The notes: a model not told the origin generated them from the sequence alone. A stretch of DNA of 64,000 bases from Cupriavidus necator A5-1 (GCF_000744095.1 NZ_JQLI01000001.1:2976001-3040000), one strand, 5' to 3'. Positions 1 through 8,814 are shown, counted from the first letter of the stretch. Translations and numbers: made by a program.

Positions 1-258
1 GACTTTGCCTATGGGCAGGTCTGCACGATCGACGGCACGGTGTTGCCGGGCTATGTGCTGAGCGGCGCCAACCAGGAGCACGGCATCGTGTCGCGCGAAG
101 GCGTGCCCGATGCTGACATCGCCGGGCGCTTTCCGGTTGGCACGCGGCTGCGCATCCTTCCCAACCATGCGTGCGCGACCGGCGCGCAGTTCCCCGAATA
201 CCGGGCGCTCGCCGCAGGCGGTGAACTGGCGCTATGGGAGCGCTTCCATGGCTGGTGA
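1..258 (+). CDS. C-terminal part of a D-threonine aldolase / D-serine dehydratase-type enzyme
   Basis: Only the last 85 codons lie in the window; the frame is open from base 1 to a TGA at 256-258. The motif LPNHACAT matches the C-terminal His-x-Cys metal site of the fold-III PLP family that contains D-threonine aldolase and D-serine dehydratase (DSD1), which act on D-hydroxy amino acids. The preceding stretch on valediction of ligand entry (YVLSGANQEHG) also fits that domain, where Glu-His often precedes the metal site. The PLP lysine lies upstream of the window, so the substrate cannot be assigned. An RpiR-type regulator follows 86 bp downstream on the same strand and could control it. Confidence 0.7.
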   Translation, partial: DFAYGQVCTIDGTVLPGYVLSGANQEHGIVSREGVPDADIAGRFPVGTRLRILPNHACATGAQFPEYRALAAGGELALWERFHGW

Positions 259-344
259 CACGGGCGCGGCAAGGATCGTACGCGGAAGTCTTCTACAATG
301 GCGGCCATGTGTCCGCAGCGCCGGACGCGCGACGGAAACCATCC

Positions 345-1259
345 ATGCCAGCGAAGAAGAAACTCCCGGGAAAGACCGCCCCGAGCAAGGCCGCCCCGAG
401 CCCGCAGCAAGCCACGCTGAGCGCCATCGTGGCGCGCATCGACAGCATCCGCGACACGCTGGGTGCCACCGGCCAGCGCATTGCCGACTTCATTGCTGGC
501 CATCCGGAGGAAGTGGTCCATATGTCCGTCAGCGAAGTGGCCGAGCGCACCGGCGCCAGTGAAGGCAGCGTGGTCGGGCTGTGCAAGACGCTCGGCGCCA
601 CCGGCTTCCAGCAGTTGAAGATCGTGCTGGCGCAGGAGATCGTGCAGCCGGTCCAGATGATCCACGAAGACCTGGAACCGAAGGACGATGCGGCGGCAGT
701 CGTGCGCAAGATTTTCCAGAGCAATGTGCAGACCCTGCACGATACCCAGTCGACCCTGGATGTGGCCGCGCTGCAGCGCGCGGTTCATATCCTGAAGAAG
801 GCCAAGCGCATCGAGATCTACGGCATCGGCAGCGCGGCCACCATCGCCGAGGATGCGCATTACCGCATGCTGCGCATCGGCCTTAACGTCAAGGCGGTGA
901 TCGATTCGCACGTGCAGGTGATCAGCGCGGCCTTGACGGGGCCGGATGTCGCGGTGCTGACCATCTCGCATTCCGGAAGCACGTATGAAACCGTGACGGC
1001 GACGCGACTGGCGAAGGAGGCCGGCGCGCACACCATCTGCATCACCAACTTCGGTAAATCGCCAATCCAGGCCTTCTCCGATGTGGTGCTGCTGACGATG
1101 GCGCGCGAGACCCACTTTCGCACGGAGGCAATGACCAGCCGGCTGGCACAACTGGCGATCATCGATGTGCTGATCGCCTGCCTGGCGCTGACTGACTACG
1201 ACCGCGCGGTCAAGACGATCCGCCACACCTTCGACGTGCTGTCGCTCAAACGCTATTGA
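345..1259 (+). CDS. RpiR-family transcriptional regulator (HTH plus SIS domain)
   Basis: 304 residues. The N-terminal third carries the RpiR helix-turn-helix (motif SVSEVAERTGASEGSVVGLC). The C-terminal half is a SIS sugar-isomerase-type fold from about residue 150, with IYGIGSAATIAEDAHYRMLRIG and later TISHSGSTYETV, the usual phosphosugar-binding loops. Such proteins are cytoplasmic DNA-binding regulators sensing phosphorylated sugars or related metabolites. I chose the ATG at 345 because the lysine-rich MPAKKK start is typical; the frame stays open to 234. The gene overlaps the convergent HAD phosphatase by 14 bp at the 3' ends. The effector is unknown; the partial enzyme upstream is one possible target. 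Confidence 0.85.
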   Translation: MPAKKKLPGKTAPSKAAPSPQQATLSAIVARIDSIRDTLGATGQRIADFIAGHPEEVVHMSVSEVAERTGASEGSVVGLCKTLGATGFQQLKIVLAQEIVQPVQMIHEDLEPKDDAAAVVRKIFQSNVQTLHDTQSTLDVAALQRAVHILKKAKRIEIYGIGSAATIAEDAHYRMLRIGLNVKAVIDSHVQVISAALTGPDVAVLTISHSGSTYETVTATRLAKEAGAHTICITNFGKSPIQAFSDVVLLTMARETHFRTEAMTSRLAQLAIIDVLIACLALTDYDRAVKTIRHTFDVLSLKRY

Positions 1260-2097
1260 GCCTGGCGTGCAGGGCCGTGCGGCCGGCACACCATGTGTCA
1301 AGCAACTGAGCCGGGGTCTCCGCCTCCGCCCCGGAGCCGGTGCCAAGGAGCAGATATGACATGCCCATCGCGACCGCGCCCGCGGCATCGGTTGCCGGAT
1401 TGTCGCCGATCATCAGCGCCTGCGCCGGGCTCGCCTGCAACCGCCGCAGTCCTTCGTGAAACAGCGCATCGGCGGGCTTGCCGATGATGCACTCGGGATG
1501 CACGCCGGCACAGGCTGTCAGCGCGGCGAGCAGCGCACCGGTTTCCGGCACGCAGGTGCCGTTGTCGCCGGGATGGCTGAGATCGGGATTGGTGACCAGC
1601 AGCCTGGCGCCGGCGCGCAGCACGTTCGCCGCCAGCGCCAGCTTGCCGTAGTTGAAGTCGGGATCGCGCGCCAGCAGCACCACGTCAGCGCCCTGTTCCA
1701 CCAGTTGGCAACCGATCCGCTTCGCATAGCGGCGCAATGCCGGGCTGCCCAGCAACAGCACCCTCGCCTCGGGGGAGGTGCGGCGCAGCCAGTTCACAGT
1801 CATTTCGCCGGCAAGCACGAGTTGCTCCGGCGCAACGGCCAGGCCCATGCGGCGCAGCTTGCGCGACATGCCGGCCGCCGTGTCGGTCGAGTTGTTGGAC
1901 ACGATGGCATAGCGGCCCTGCAACGCCTCGAGCAATGCGACCGCGCCCGGCATGGGGGCGCCGTTGCGGATCAGCGTGCCGTCCAGGTCGACGATGTAGC
2001 GCCATGCCGGCGCGCGCCAGGGCGGCAGCGCCGCCCGCGGGATGGGAGCCTCGTCGGTCGCACGTTGGCCAGAGGGGAACCGCCTGATATCTGTCAT
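1246..2097 (-). CDS. HAD-superfamily phosphatase, NagD-like (subclass IIA)
   Basis: 283 residues. Motif I is VDLDGTL (nucleophile Asp about residue 37), motif II is SNNSTDT, the conserved lysine is in IIGKPADALF, and motif III/IV is MIGDNPATDAAGA. The large cap between motifs II and III places it in the IIA group with NagD, which dephosphorylates small phosphometabolites such as nucleotides and sugar phosphates. The N-terminal 30 residues before the catalytic core are longer than usual. It is transcribed divergently from the lipoprotein/phospholipase C genes, with paired palindromes in the shared upstream region, so it might process phosphate esters released by that system; that link is inference. 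Confidence 0.85.
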   Translation of the reverse strand: MTDIRRFPSGQRATDEAPIPRAALPPWRAPAWRYIVDLDGTLIRNGAPMPGAVALLEALQGRYAIVSNNSTDTAAGMSRKLRRMGLAVAPEQLVLAGEMTVNWLRRTSPEARVLLLGSPALRRYAKRIGCQLVEQGADVVLLARDPDFNYGKLALAANVLRAGARLLVTNPDLSHPGDNGTCVPETGALLAALTACAGVHPECIIGKPADALFHEGLRRLQASPAQALMIGDNPATDAAGAVAMGMSYLLLGTGSGAEAETPAQLLDTWCAGRTALHARLNSV

Positions 2098-2115
2098 CTT
2101 TGCGTTCGATTATTT

Positions 2116-2160
2116 TGAGCAACGCTCATTCTACATATTTTTTTTATTGAGCAATATTCA
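2116..2160. promoter_or_regulatory. Paired palindromic operator candidates in a divergent promoter region
   Basis: TGAGCAACGCTCA at 2116-2128 is a perfect 5-3-5 inverted repeat. A degenerate copy, TGAGCAATATTCA, lies at 2148-2160. The two are offset by exactly 32 bp, about three helical turns, and sit between the HAD phosphatase start (2097, minus) and the lipoprotein start (2229, plus), in a locally AT-rich stretch. This layout suits cooperative binding of a dimeric regulator. The regulator is not identified. Confidence 0.45.
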
Positions 2161-2228
2161 TTGGATTGTCATGTAGGTCTTCTAGCATCCGTGTTGCCCC
2201 ATCCCCCACCACGTGACACGGAACCTCC

Positions 2229-2405
2229 ATGAACACCCTGCGAACGAGATGTCTCGCTGTACTGGCTGGCGTTGTACTGAGCTCGGCGCTTGCCGGCTGC
2301 GGCGGCGGAGAAGACTCCGCATCCACGGCAACGTCACAGCAACTTTCATCGGCACAAGCGAACGAGCAAAAAAAGCCGGCGGACACGCTGCGCTGCGCCC
2401 CCTGA
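2229..2405 (+). CDS. Small lipoprotein of 58 residues
   Basis: The frame from ATG 2229 to TGA 2403-2405 encodes a typical lipoprotein: a start with two arginines (MNTLRTRC), a hydrophobic segment, and the lipobox LAGC with the lipidated cysteine at residue 24, followed by a Gly-rich linker and a polar tail of about 30 residues ending in LRCAP. A possible Shine-Dalgarno (GGAACC) lies a few bases upstream. No known domain is visible. It precedes the phospholipase C by 46 bp on the same strand and is probably co-transcribed. It may be a local accessory or immunity-like envelope protein; this is unproven. Confidence 0.6.
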   Translation: MNTLRTRCLAVLAGVVLSSALAGCGGGEDSASTATSQQLSSAQANEQKKPADTLRCAP

Positions 2406-2451
2406 GCCTCTGTTGATCTCCTCCCCACGCCATCGCCCACAGGTCAGCCAC

Positions 2452-4602
2452 ATGCAATCCAACGACAGACGCAATTTCCTCCGCACCGCCACCCAGGCCA
2501 TGAGTGCCGCCGCCGCGCTCACGGTGCTGCCGCCGAGCATCCGCCGCGCGCTTGCCGTGCCCGCCGCTGTAGAGACGGGCACCATCAAGGACGTCAAGCA
2601 CATCGTCATCCTCATGCAGGAAAACCGTGCCTTCAATCACTACTTCGGCACGATGAAGGGCGTGCGAGGCTTCGGCGACCGCTTCCCGATCCCGCTCGAA
2701 AGCGGCAAACCCGTCTGGTATCAGTCGGATGGCACGAAGGAGATCCCGCCGTTCCACCTGGACAAGCAGACCATGAACGCACTGCTGGTCCCGAGCACGC
2801 CGCACTCGTTCTCCGATGCGCAGGCGGCCTGGAACCAGGGCAAGTTCGGCATGTGGCCCAAGTACAAGAAGCCCTACTCGATGGGCTACTACAAGCGCGA
2901 CGACATCCCCTTCCAGTTCGCGCTGGCCGAAGCCTTCACCATCTGCGACGCCTACCACTGCTCCATCACCACCGGCACGGATCCCAACCGCATCGTCTTC
3001 TTCTCGGGTTCCAACTTCAACCCGGAACTCGGCAAGAGCGGCGTCAACTGCACCGATACAGACTCCGAGCCGAACAACCTGCGCTGCTGGATCACGGGCG
3101 CGCTGCCGACGCCGGGCTACACCTATGCCGGCTCGTCCTTCCGTTGGCCGACGATTCCCGATGTCCTGCAAAAGGCCGGCATCAGCTGGCGCATCTACCA
3201 GAATCCGAACGACAACTGGACTGGCGCGATGCACGGAGGCCTGGCCTTCGATTCGTTCCGCACGGCGCCGCCGGAGTCGCCGCTGTACAAGGAAGGCATG
3301 AGCCTGTGGACCATCGAGGACCTGCAGCGCGACGTGATGAACGGCACGCTGCCCGAGGTAGTGTGGGTGCTGCCGACCAAGCTGCAGTCCGAACACCCGG
3401 GCGCGCCGTCAAGCCCGCAGCACGGCGGCAACTTCACCGCCCAGGTGCTGAACGCACTGACGTCGAACCCGGACGTCTGGAGCAAGACCGTGTTCTTCCA
3501 GACCTTCGACGAGAACGACGGGCTGTTCGATCACCTGCCGCCGCCGGCCGTACCCTCCTACAACCTGGACGGCACGCTCGCCGGCAAGTCGACGCTGCCG
3601 CTGGAAGGCGAGTATTTCTCGGACCCGGCACGCAAGTACCTGCATCCCCAGGACACCATCAGCGGCAACCTGCGCCCGTGGGGACTGGGACCGCGCGTGC
3701 CGATGTACGTGGTATCGCCATGGAGCAAGGGCGGCTGGGTCAATTCGCAGACCTTCGATCACACGTCGGTGGGCCGGTTCCTCGAGCAGCGCTTCGGCAT
3801 CACCATTCCCGCCATCAGCCCCTGGCACCGCGCGGTCAGCGGCGATCTCACCTCGGCCTTCGATTTCGCCACGCCTAACGACCCGAAATTCCCCGCACTA
3901 CCCGATACCAGCGACTACGCGATCATCGAAGCCCAGCAAAAGACCATGCCGGCGCCGACGCCGCCCGCCACGCCGCAGCCGCTGCTCCAGGAAATCGGCA
4001 CCCGCTTCTCGCGCGCTCTGCCCTACGAGCTGCACACCAGCGCGCGCGTCGACAGCGCGGGCCGCAGCGTGACCCTGCTGTTCGCCAACAGCGGCGCGCA
4101 GGGGGCGGTGTTCCATGTCTACGACAAGCTGCACCTGGACCGCATCCCGCGACGCTACACCGTGGAAGCGGACAAGACCTTGTCGGACGCGTGGGACATC
4201 GTCGCAGACAACGGCAAGTACGACCTGTGGGTGCTTGGGCCGAACGGCTTCGTCCGCCATTTCACCGGCACCGCGGCTGCCAGCGGCGCGCAGCCGGAGT
4301 GCCAGGTCTGCTACGACCCGAAGAACGGCCAGTTGTACCTGCATATGCGCAACACCGGCAACGCCGCGTGCACCGTCACGGTACAGTCCAACGCGTACCG
4401 GAACGATGGCCCGTGGACGCTGACCGTACCCGCGGGCGGCGAGGTCGTGGAAGAGCGCTGGTCGCTGGAAAGGAGCGCGCGCTGGTACGACTTCAGCGTC
4501 GTGCGCGCGGACGACGCGAGCTACCTGCGGCGCTTTGCCGGCCGTCTTGAAACCGGCAAGGACAGCGTCAGTGATCCGGCCATGGCCATGCCCGCCGCGT
4601 GA
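2452..4602 (+). CDS. Phosphocholine-specific phospholipase C, Tat-exported
   Basis: 716 residues. It opens with a twin-arginine signal (DRRNFLRTA, then a hydrophobic stretch to about residue 40). The mature protein starts with the acid-phosphatase/phospholipase C hallmark HIVILMQENRAFNHYFGT; later come TGTDPNR, SEHPGAPSSP and FDENDGLFDHLPPP, matching the active-site segments of PlcN/PlcH-type enzymes. Two C-terminal beta-rich domains (about residues 510-700) are the usual duplicated phospholipase C tail. The family hydrolyses phosphatidylcholine to diacylglycerol and phosphocholine outside the cytoplasm. I chose ATG 2452 because it places the Tat motif at residue 6. The PhnDCE-like transporter downstream suggests that the phosphorus or choline product is recovered. 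Confidence 0.92.
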   Translation: MQSNDRRNFLRTATQAMSAAAALTVLPPSIRRALAVPAAVETGTIKDVKHIVILMQENRAFNHYFGTMKGVRGFGDRFPIPLESGKPVWYQSDGTKEIPPFHLDKQTMNALLVPSTPHSFSDAQAAWNQGKFGMWPKYKKPYSMGYYKRDDIPFQFALAEAFTICDAYHCSITTGTDPNRIVFFSGSNFNPELGKSGVNCTDTDSEPNNLRCWITGALPTPGYTYAGSSFRWPTIPDVLQKAGISWRIYQNPNDNWTGAMHGGLAFDSFRTAPPESPLYKEGMSLWTIEDLQRDVMNGTLPEVVWVLPTKLQSEHPGAPSSPQHGGNFTAQVLNALTSNPDVWSKTVFFQTFDENDGLFDHLPPPAVPSYNLDGTLAGKSTLPLEGEYFSDPARKYLHPQDTISGNLRPWGLGPRVPMYVVSPWSKGGWVNSQTFDHTSVGRFLEQRFGITIPAISPWHRAVSGDLTSAFDFATPNDPKFPALPDTSDYAIIEAQQKTMPAPTPPATPQPLLQEIGTRFSRALPYELHTSARVDSAGRSVTLLFANSGAQGAVFHVYDKLHLDRIPRRYTVEADKTLSDAWDIVADNGKYDLWVLGPNGFVRHFTGTAAASGAQPECQVCYDPKNGQLYLHMRNTGNAACTVTVQSNAYRNDGPWTLTVPAGGEVVEERWSLERSARWYDFSVVRADDASYLRRFAGRLETGKDSVSDPAMAMPAA

Positions 4603-4637
4603 TTTCCGGCGCTTACTGATTTTTGACTATTGAGCGG

Positions 4638-4661
4638 GCGGCCTGCCTTGGTGCAGGCCGC
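4638..4661 (+). terminator. Hairpin after the phospholipase C gene
   Basis: GCGGCCTGC at 4638-4646 pairs with GCAGGCCGC at 4653-4661 around a six-base loop, giving a perfect nine-base GC-rich stem 36 bp past the stop. No U-tract follows, so it may be a weak or Rho-dependent terminator, or an mRNA-stabilising structure between the phospholipase and transporter genes. Confidence 0.4.
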
Positions 4662-4719
4662 TTGCCCATTCGCCGCCATCGGCGGCGGCTATACCACCGA
4701 GAGGGGAGGATCTATCACC

Positions 4720-5667
4720 ATGGACCGCAGATTTTGCATCCGTACCATCACGGCAGTAGCGTTGGCGTGCGCCGGCCTGTCCGGCAGCGCGACCGTGTTC
4801 GCCCAGGCGCAGCACGATGGCAGCGCCGCCAGCCCGTTGCGCGTCGTTCTGATTCCGGCCGACGGTGGCACCGAGGACGGCACGAAGAAAGATTTCGAGC
4901 CCATCTTCGGCGCCATCAGCCAGGCCACGGGACTGAAATTCGATATCAAGATCGGACAGAGCTACGGCGCCGTGGTCGAGGCGATGTGCAATGGCGCCGC
5001 CGATATCGCCTGGTATGGCCCGGCCAGCTACCTGCAGGCCCGCGCCCGCGGCTGCGCGGAACTGCTCGCGCTCGCCGTGCGCGACGGCCAGTCGGTGTAC
5101 TACTCGGGCATCTTCGCCCGCGCCGATGCCGGCATCTCGCGGATCAGTGACCTGAGAGGCAAGAAGATCGCGCTGGGCGATGTCAACTCGACGTCGAGCT
5201 TCAATGTGCCCGTGGCGATGATGCTGTCGTCCGGTATCCGGCCGGCCAGCGACGCTGCCGCGATCAGCATGGCCGGCAGCCACGCCAATGTGCTCAAGGC
5301 GCTGGCCGAGGGCCTGGTCGATGCGGGTGGTGCTTCGTTCGACTCCTTCGAGAAAGCGGCCAACGCGAATGCCATCGACCCCGCTAGGATCAAGGTGGTG
5401 GCGAAGAGCGCGCCGATCCCCTACCCGCCGCTGGCCATGCATCCAAAACTGAGCGACGGCGTCAAGGCGAGGCTGCGCGACGCTTTCAACAACATCAACA
5501 AGCTGCCCGGCATCACCAAAGACCAGATCCGCGGCTATGGCGGCAGCAAGGTCGACGGCTATACCTCAAAGGTGAGCGAAACCGACATGGCGGCCGCGGG
5601 CAAGATGTTCGACCTGGTGACCGACCAGGTCAAGACCGACATCATCAGGAAGGCAAGCGCGCGCTAA
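4720..5667 (+). CDS. phnD: PhnD/PtxB-type phosphonate or phosphate-ester ABC transporter substrate-binding protein
   Basis: 315 residues with an N-terminal signal peptide ending near VFAQA. Family features are IPADGGTEDGTKKDFEPIF at the start of the mature protein, IAWYGPASYLQA (ligand loop) and LGDVNSTSSFNVP, the serine/threonine cluster that binds the phosphonate group in PhnD. The protein acts in the periplasm and hands ligand to the PhnE permease. GAGGGGAGGA ten bases before ATG 4720 decides the start. It is followed by the ATPase and permease genes in D-C-E order. Ligand could be a phosphonate, phosphite, or a phosphate ester such as phosphocholine, given the phospholipase C upstream. 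Confidence 0.85.
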   Translation: MDRRFCIRTITAVALACAGLSGSATVFAQAQHDGSAASPLRVVLIPADGGTEDGTKKDFEPIFGAISQATGLKFDIKIGQSYGAVVEAMCNGAADIAWYGPASYLQARARGCAELLALAVRDGQSVYYSGIFARADAGISRISDLRGKKIALGDVNSTSSFNVPVAMMLSSGIRPASDAAAISMAGSHANVLKALAEGLVDAGGASFDSFEKAANANAIDPARIKVVAKSAPIPYPPLAMHPKLSDGVKARLRDAFNNINKLPGITKDQIRGYGGSKVDGYTSKVSETDMAAAGKMFDLVTDQVKTDIIRKASAR

Positions 5668-5764
5668 GTACTGTCTGCGTACCGAGTGCGTACCGTTTGC
5701 GCATGCCGGCCCCCTGCCCATGGCGGCGCCATGCCGCCTCTCCTATTCCTCCAAGCAGTCTCCC

Positions 5765-6547
5765 ATGATTCATTTCCATAGTGTGTCTAAGGTCTGGCCA
5801 GACGGTACGGCGGCCTTGTCGGACATCGGCCTGTCGGTGCCGCGCGGACAATTCTGCGTGGTGCTCGGCCCCTCGGGGGCGGGCAAATCGACGCTGCTGC
5901 GTGCTGTCAATGGCCTGATGCGGCCGAGCACCGGGCGCGTGGCTATCGACGGCATCGAGCTGACCCGCGCCACCGAGCGCCAGCTGCGTCGCCGCATTGC
6001 CATGATTCATCAGCATTTCAACCTGACCGCGCGCATGAGCGTGGCGCGCAACGTGCTGGCCGGCCTGTTGCCGGCGGTATCGACGGGGCGCGCACTGCTG
6101 GGCTGGTTCGCCCCCGAACATCGCGCGCGTGCGTGCGCGCTGCTTGCCGGCGTGGGCCTGGACCCGGCGCACTTGCGCCGCCGCGCCGGCGAACTCTCGG
6201 GCGGGCAACAGCAGCGCGTAGGCATCGCGCGCGCCTTTATGCTCGATCCCGAAGTGATCCTGGCCGACGAACCGGTCGCCAGCCTTGACCCGCGCATTTC
6301 GCGCGACATCCTGACCCTGATCCGGGACGCCGCGCGTGCGCGCAACAGCGCGGTGCTGTGCAGCCTGCACCAGCTTGAGCTGGCGCGCGAGTTCGGCGAC
6401 CGCATCGTCGGCATGCGCGGCGGCCGCATCGTATTCGACGGGACCCCTGCCGACTTCACCGACGAGGTGGTCGAGCGCTTGTATGGGGACGTGAGCTGGG
6501 AAGACGCGGCCTCCGGGCCCGCGGCCTCGCTGCCGATTGCCGCTTGA
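5765..6547 (+). CDS. phnC: PhnC-type ABC transporter ATP-binding protein
   Basis: 260 residues. Walker A is GPSGAGKST (residues 35-43), the Q-loop is in MIHQHFNLT, the ABC signature is LSGGQQQR near 145, Walker B is VILADEP near 164, and the switch histidine is in SLHQLELAR. This energises import of the PhnD ligand at the inner membrane. The HQHFNL segment after the Q-loop is characteristic of PhnC rather than of other importers. The gene starts 97 bp after phnD and ends 22 bp before phnE. Confidence 0.88.
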   Translation: MIHFHSVSKVWPDGTAALSDIGLSVPRGQFCVVLGPSGAGKSTLLRAVNGLMRPSTGRVAIDGIELTRATERQLRRRIAMIHQHFNLTARMSVARNVLAGLLPAVSTGRALLGWFAPEHRARACALLAGVGLDPAHLRRRAGELSGGQQQRVGIARAFMLDPEVILADEPVASLDPRISRDILTLIRDAARARNSAVLCSLHQLELAREFGDRIVGMRGGRIVFDGTPADFTDEVVERLYGDVSWEDAASGPAASLPIAA

Positions 6548-6569
6548 TGGACGCTGGAAAGACACCACG

Positions 6570-7592
6570 ATGAACAAACCTGCCCTGATGCCAATGCCCG
6601 GCGCCCAAGCCGGCTGGAAACTCGATCCGCCTTACACCGCCCGCCATCTGCTGATCGCGCTCGCTTTGCTGGCGGCGCTGCTCTACACCGGCCAGCGAAC
6701 CGAAATGGACCGCATGCTCGCCATGACGGGCCAGGCCGTGGGCAACCTGCTTGGGCTGAGCCCCGAGTCGCAGGTGGTGCGCGGCCTGGGGCGGGTCGCC
6801 CAGTCGATGTGGCCACCGGCGCTGGGCGAACGGGAAGAAGTGGCGCGCCTGCCCGGGCTCGATCGCCAGCACCTGCCGATGTTCTCCCATATCGAAGTCC
6901 AGGAGAACCGCGAGCAGCACCTGAACCCGGCATCCCTGCAATGGGAAACGAAGCTGGAGCGCATCGAGTACCTGGTCAGGCCAGCCGGCTATTTGTGGAC
7001 CGTATTCGTGAAGATGGTGCAGACCGTCGAGATCGCCCTCTGGGGCACCTTGCTGTCGGTGCTGGTGTCGATGCCGCTGGCCTGGCTGGCCGCGCGCAAC
7101 TACACGCCGAAGCGGTTCACCTACACGCTCGCGCGCGGCGCGATCAGCTTGTTGCGCTCGGCGCCGGAACTGATCGTCGCGTTGTTCCTGGTGCTGGCCT
7201 ATGGCTTCGGCCCGATCGCCGGGGTGCTGGCGCTGAGCCTGCATGCGGCGGGCTTTCTCGGCAAGTTCTACGCCGAGGATATCGAGAATGCCGACAACAA
7301 GCCCCAGGAGGCATTGGAAGCCATTGGCGCGGGCAAGCTTAAGACGCTCTGGTATGGCGTACTGCCGCAGGTGCTGCCGCAATACACGGCCTACACCCTC
7401 TACATCCTGGACCGCAACGTGCGCATGGCAACGGTGATCGGGCTGGTCGGCGCCGGCGGCATCGGGCAGGAACTCAAGGGCCGCTTCGACATGTTCCAGT
7501 ACGGCCATGTTGCGACCATCCTGATTGCGATCTTTATCGTGGTGTTCCTGCTCGACCAGTTCTCGGCGCGCGTGCGTGCGAAGCTGATATAA
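6570..7592 (+). CDS. phnE: PhnE-type ABC transporter permease
   Basis: 340 residues. A first membrane segment (about 25-45) is followed by a periplasmic stretch, then a permease core with the EAA-type loop EALEAIGAGKLKTLWYGVLPQ (about 250-270), as in PhnE and methionine-type importers. ALWGTLLSVLVSMPLAWLAA and AISLLRSAPELIVALFLV are membrane helices of the core. GGAAAGA precedes ATG 6570. The long region between the first helix and the core, about 110 residues including LDRQHLPMFSHIEVQE, is larger than in E. coli PhnE, though such insertions occur in PtxC-like permeases. Confidence 0.88.
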   Translation: MNKPALMPMPGAQAGWKLDPPYTARHLLIALALLAALLYTGQRTEMDRMLAMTGQAVGNLLGLSPESQVVRGLGRVAQSMWPPALGEREEVARLPGLDRQHLPMFSHIEVQENREQHLNPASLQWETKLERIEYLVRPAGYLWTVFVKMVQTVEIALWGTLLSVLVSMPLAWLAARNYTPKRFTYTLARGAISLLRSAPELIVALFLVLAYGFGPIAGVLALSLHAAGFLGKFYAEDIENADNKPQEALEAIGAGKLKTLWYGVLPQVLPQYTAYTLYILDRNVRMATVIGLVGAGGIGQELKGRFDMFQYGHVATILIAIFIVVFLLDQFSARVRAKLI

Positions 7593-7604
7593 GACCCGGC
7601 CCCG

Positions 7605-8552
7605 TCACGGGTCCACGGGCGTATCAACGGCGCGGATCGCGGCAGGCAGGACCGGGTCGCCCTCGAGCATCCGCCACAGCGCGTGCAGGGTGGGATTGCC
7701 GCTTTGCGCGGGCCGATAGGCGCAGATCTCCAGCTCCGAGCACCAGCTGTCGTTGCCGGCCCGCACCAGGGTTCCAGCCGCGAGCGCATCCGCCACGGTG
7801 CTTTGTGGCAGCCAGGCAACCCCCTGCCCTTCGCTGGCCATCTTCAGCAGCAGCATCGCCATGTCCGCCTCGTAGCATCGCAGCAGCTTGCGGTGCGCCT
7901 GCCCCGCCTCGAGAATGCCGTCGAGCACGCGGCCCAGCGTAGTGCTGGCGGTATAGGCAAGGAAGGGAATGGGCTTGGCCGGGTTGCCATCGAGCCGGAA
8001 AAGCGGCCCGCCACGCGAGGTCGGCACGGATACCGGGACCAGCAGGTCGGCGCCCACGCTGAGGCAGCGAAACCGTTCCGCGTCGAGCGAGACCGGCACC
8101 CGCGGATGGTTGTAGCCCAGCATCAGGTCGCAGCTTCCCTCGGACAATGCCACCACGGCATCCACCACATTGGCGGCAACCACACGCGCGTTGAAGGCGC
8201 CGAACTGCTTGCGGCACTGCTTGAGCCAGGCGGGCAGGAAGGTCAGCGACAGGGTGTGGCCCGCCGCAATTTCAATGGCCCGGCCGGGCATGGTGGTCTC
8301 GCGCAGCACCGCCGAGCGGGCTATCAGCAGCAGCGCCAGCGCTTCGCCGGCGGCGTCGCAGAAGGCGGTGCCGGCACGCGTCAGCGCCAGCGGATAGATA
8401 TTGCGATCCACCAGCTCCGCGCCTGCCCACTCTTCCAATGAGCGAATGCGGCGCGACAGCGCCGACTGGGTCACGTGGCGCAGTTCGGCTCCGCGCGAAA
8501 AGCTGCGCGTGCGCTGCAGCACGAGCAGGTCCTCAATCCATTTCAGTTGCAT
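7605..8552 (-). CDS. LysR-family transcriptional regulator, YjiE/HypT-like branch
   Basis: 315 residues. The N-terminal winged helix reads WIEDLLVLQRTRSFSRGAELRHVTQSALSRRIRSLEEWAGAELV, close to the HypT/QseD group in the WAGAELVDR turn. The rest is the periplasmic-binding-like effector domain. ATG 8552 aligns with the usual MxLKW start; an in-frame ATG at 8585 would add 11 residues. It is divergent from the Bug receptor at 8815 and lies 12 bp from the convergent end of phnE. LysR regulators usually control the divergent neighbour, here the Bug/GGT pair. The HypT likeness is by eye and does not prove an oxidant response. Confidence 0.82.
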   Translation of the reverse strand: MQLKWIEDLLVLQRTRSFSRGAELRHVTQSALSRRIRSLEEWAGAELVDRNIYPLALTRAGTAFCDAAGEALALLLIARSAVLRETTMPGRAIEIAAGHTLSLTFLPAWLKQCRKQFGAFNARVVAANVVDAVVALSEGSCDLMLGYNHPRVPVSLDAERFRCLSVGADLLVPVSVPTSRGGPLFRLDGNPAKPIPFLAYTASTTLGRVLDGILEAGQAHRKLLRCYEADMAMLLLKMASEGQGVAWLPQSTVADALAAGTLVRAGNDSWCSELEICAYRPAQSGNPTLHALWRMLEGDPVLPAAIRAVDTPVDP

Positions 8553-8814
8553 TGCGTGGCTTCCATTAGAGGGCTGGGACGGCATGGCTATTCCATTTTC
8601 GCATGGCGCCATCGCCGATCCGCATCCCGAAACGCACGGACCGTGCCTAGAATCTGGCAATCCCAAACAGCGTTGCCCGCGGCAATCCCGCGGGCCCGGC
8701 ATGACAGGCGTACAGAGCCGCGCCACAAGCGGCCGCACGCCAGATGTCCCGCAACCCCCGGCACGCCGTCGCATCGCCACGGTGCAGGCGCGCCATCACG
8801 GAGCCATCCCGATC

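Noticed and set aside
51..1388. Minus-strand open frame of 445 codons opposite the RpiR gene
   Set aside because: No family features; the plus-strand RpiR protein explains the region.
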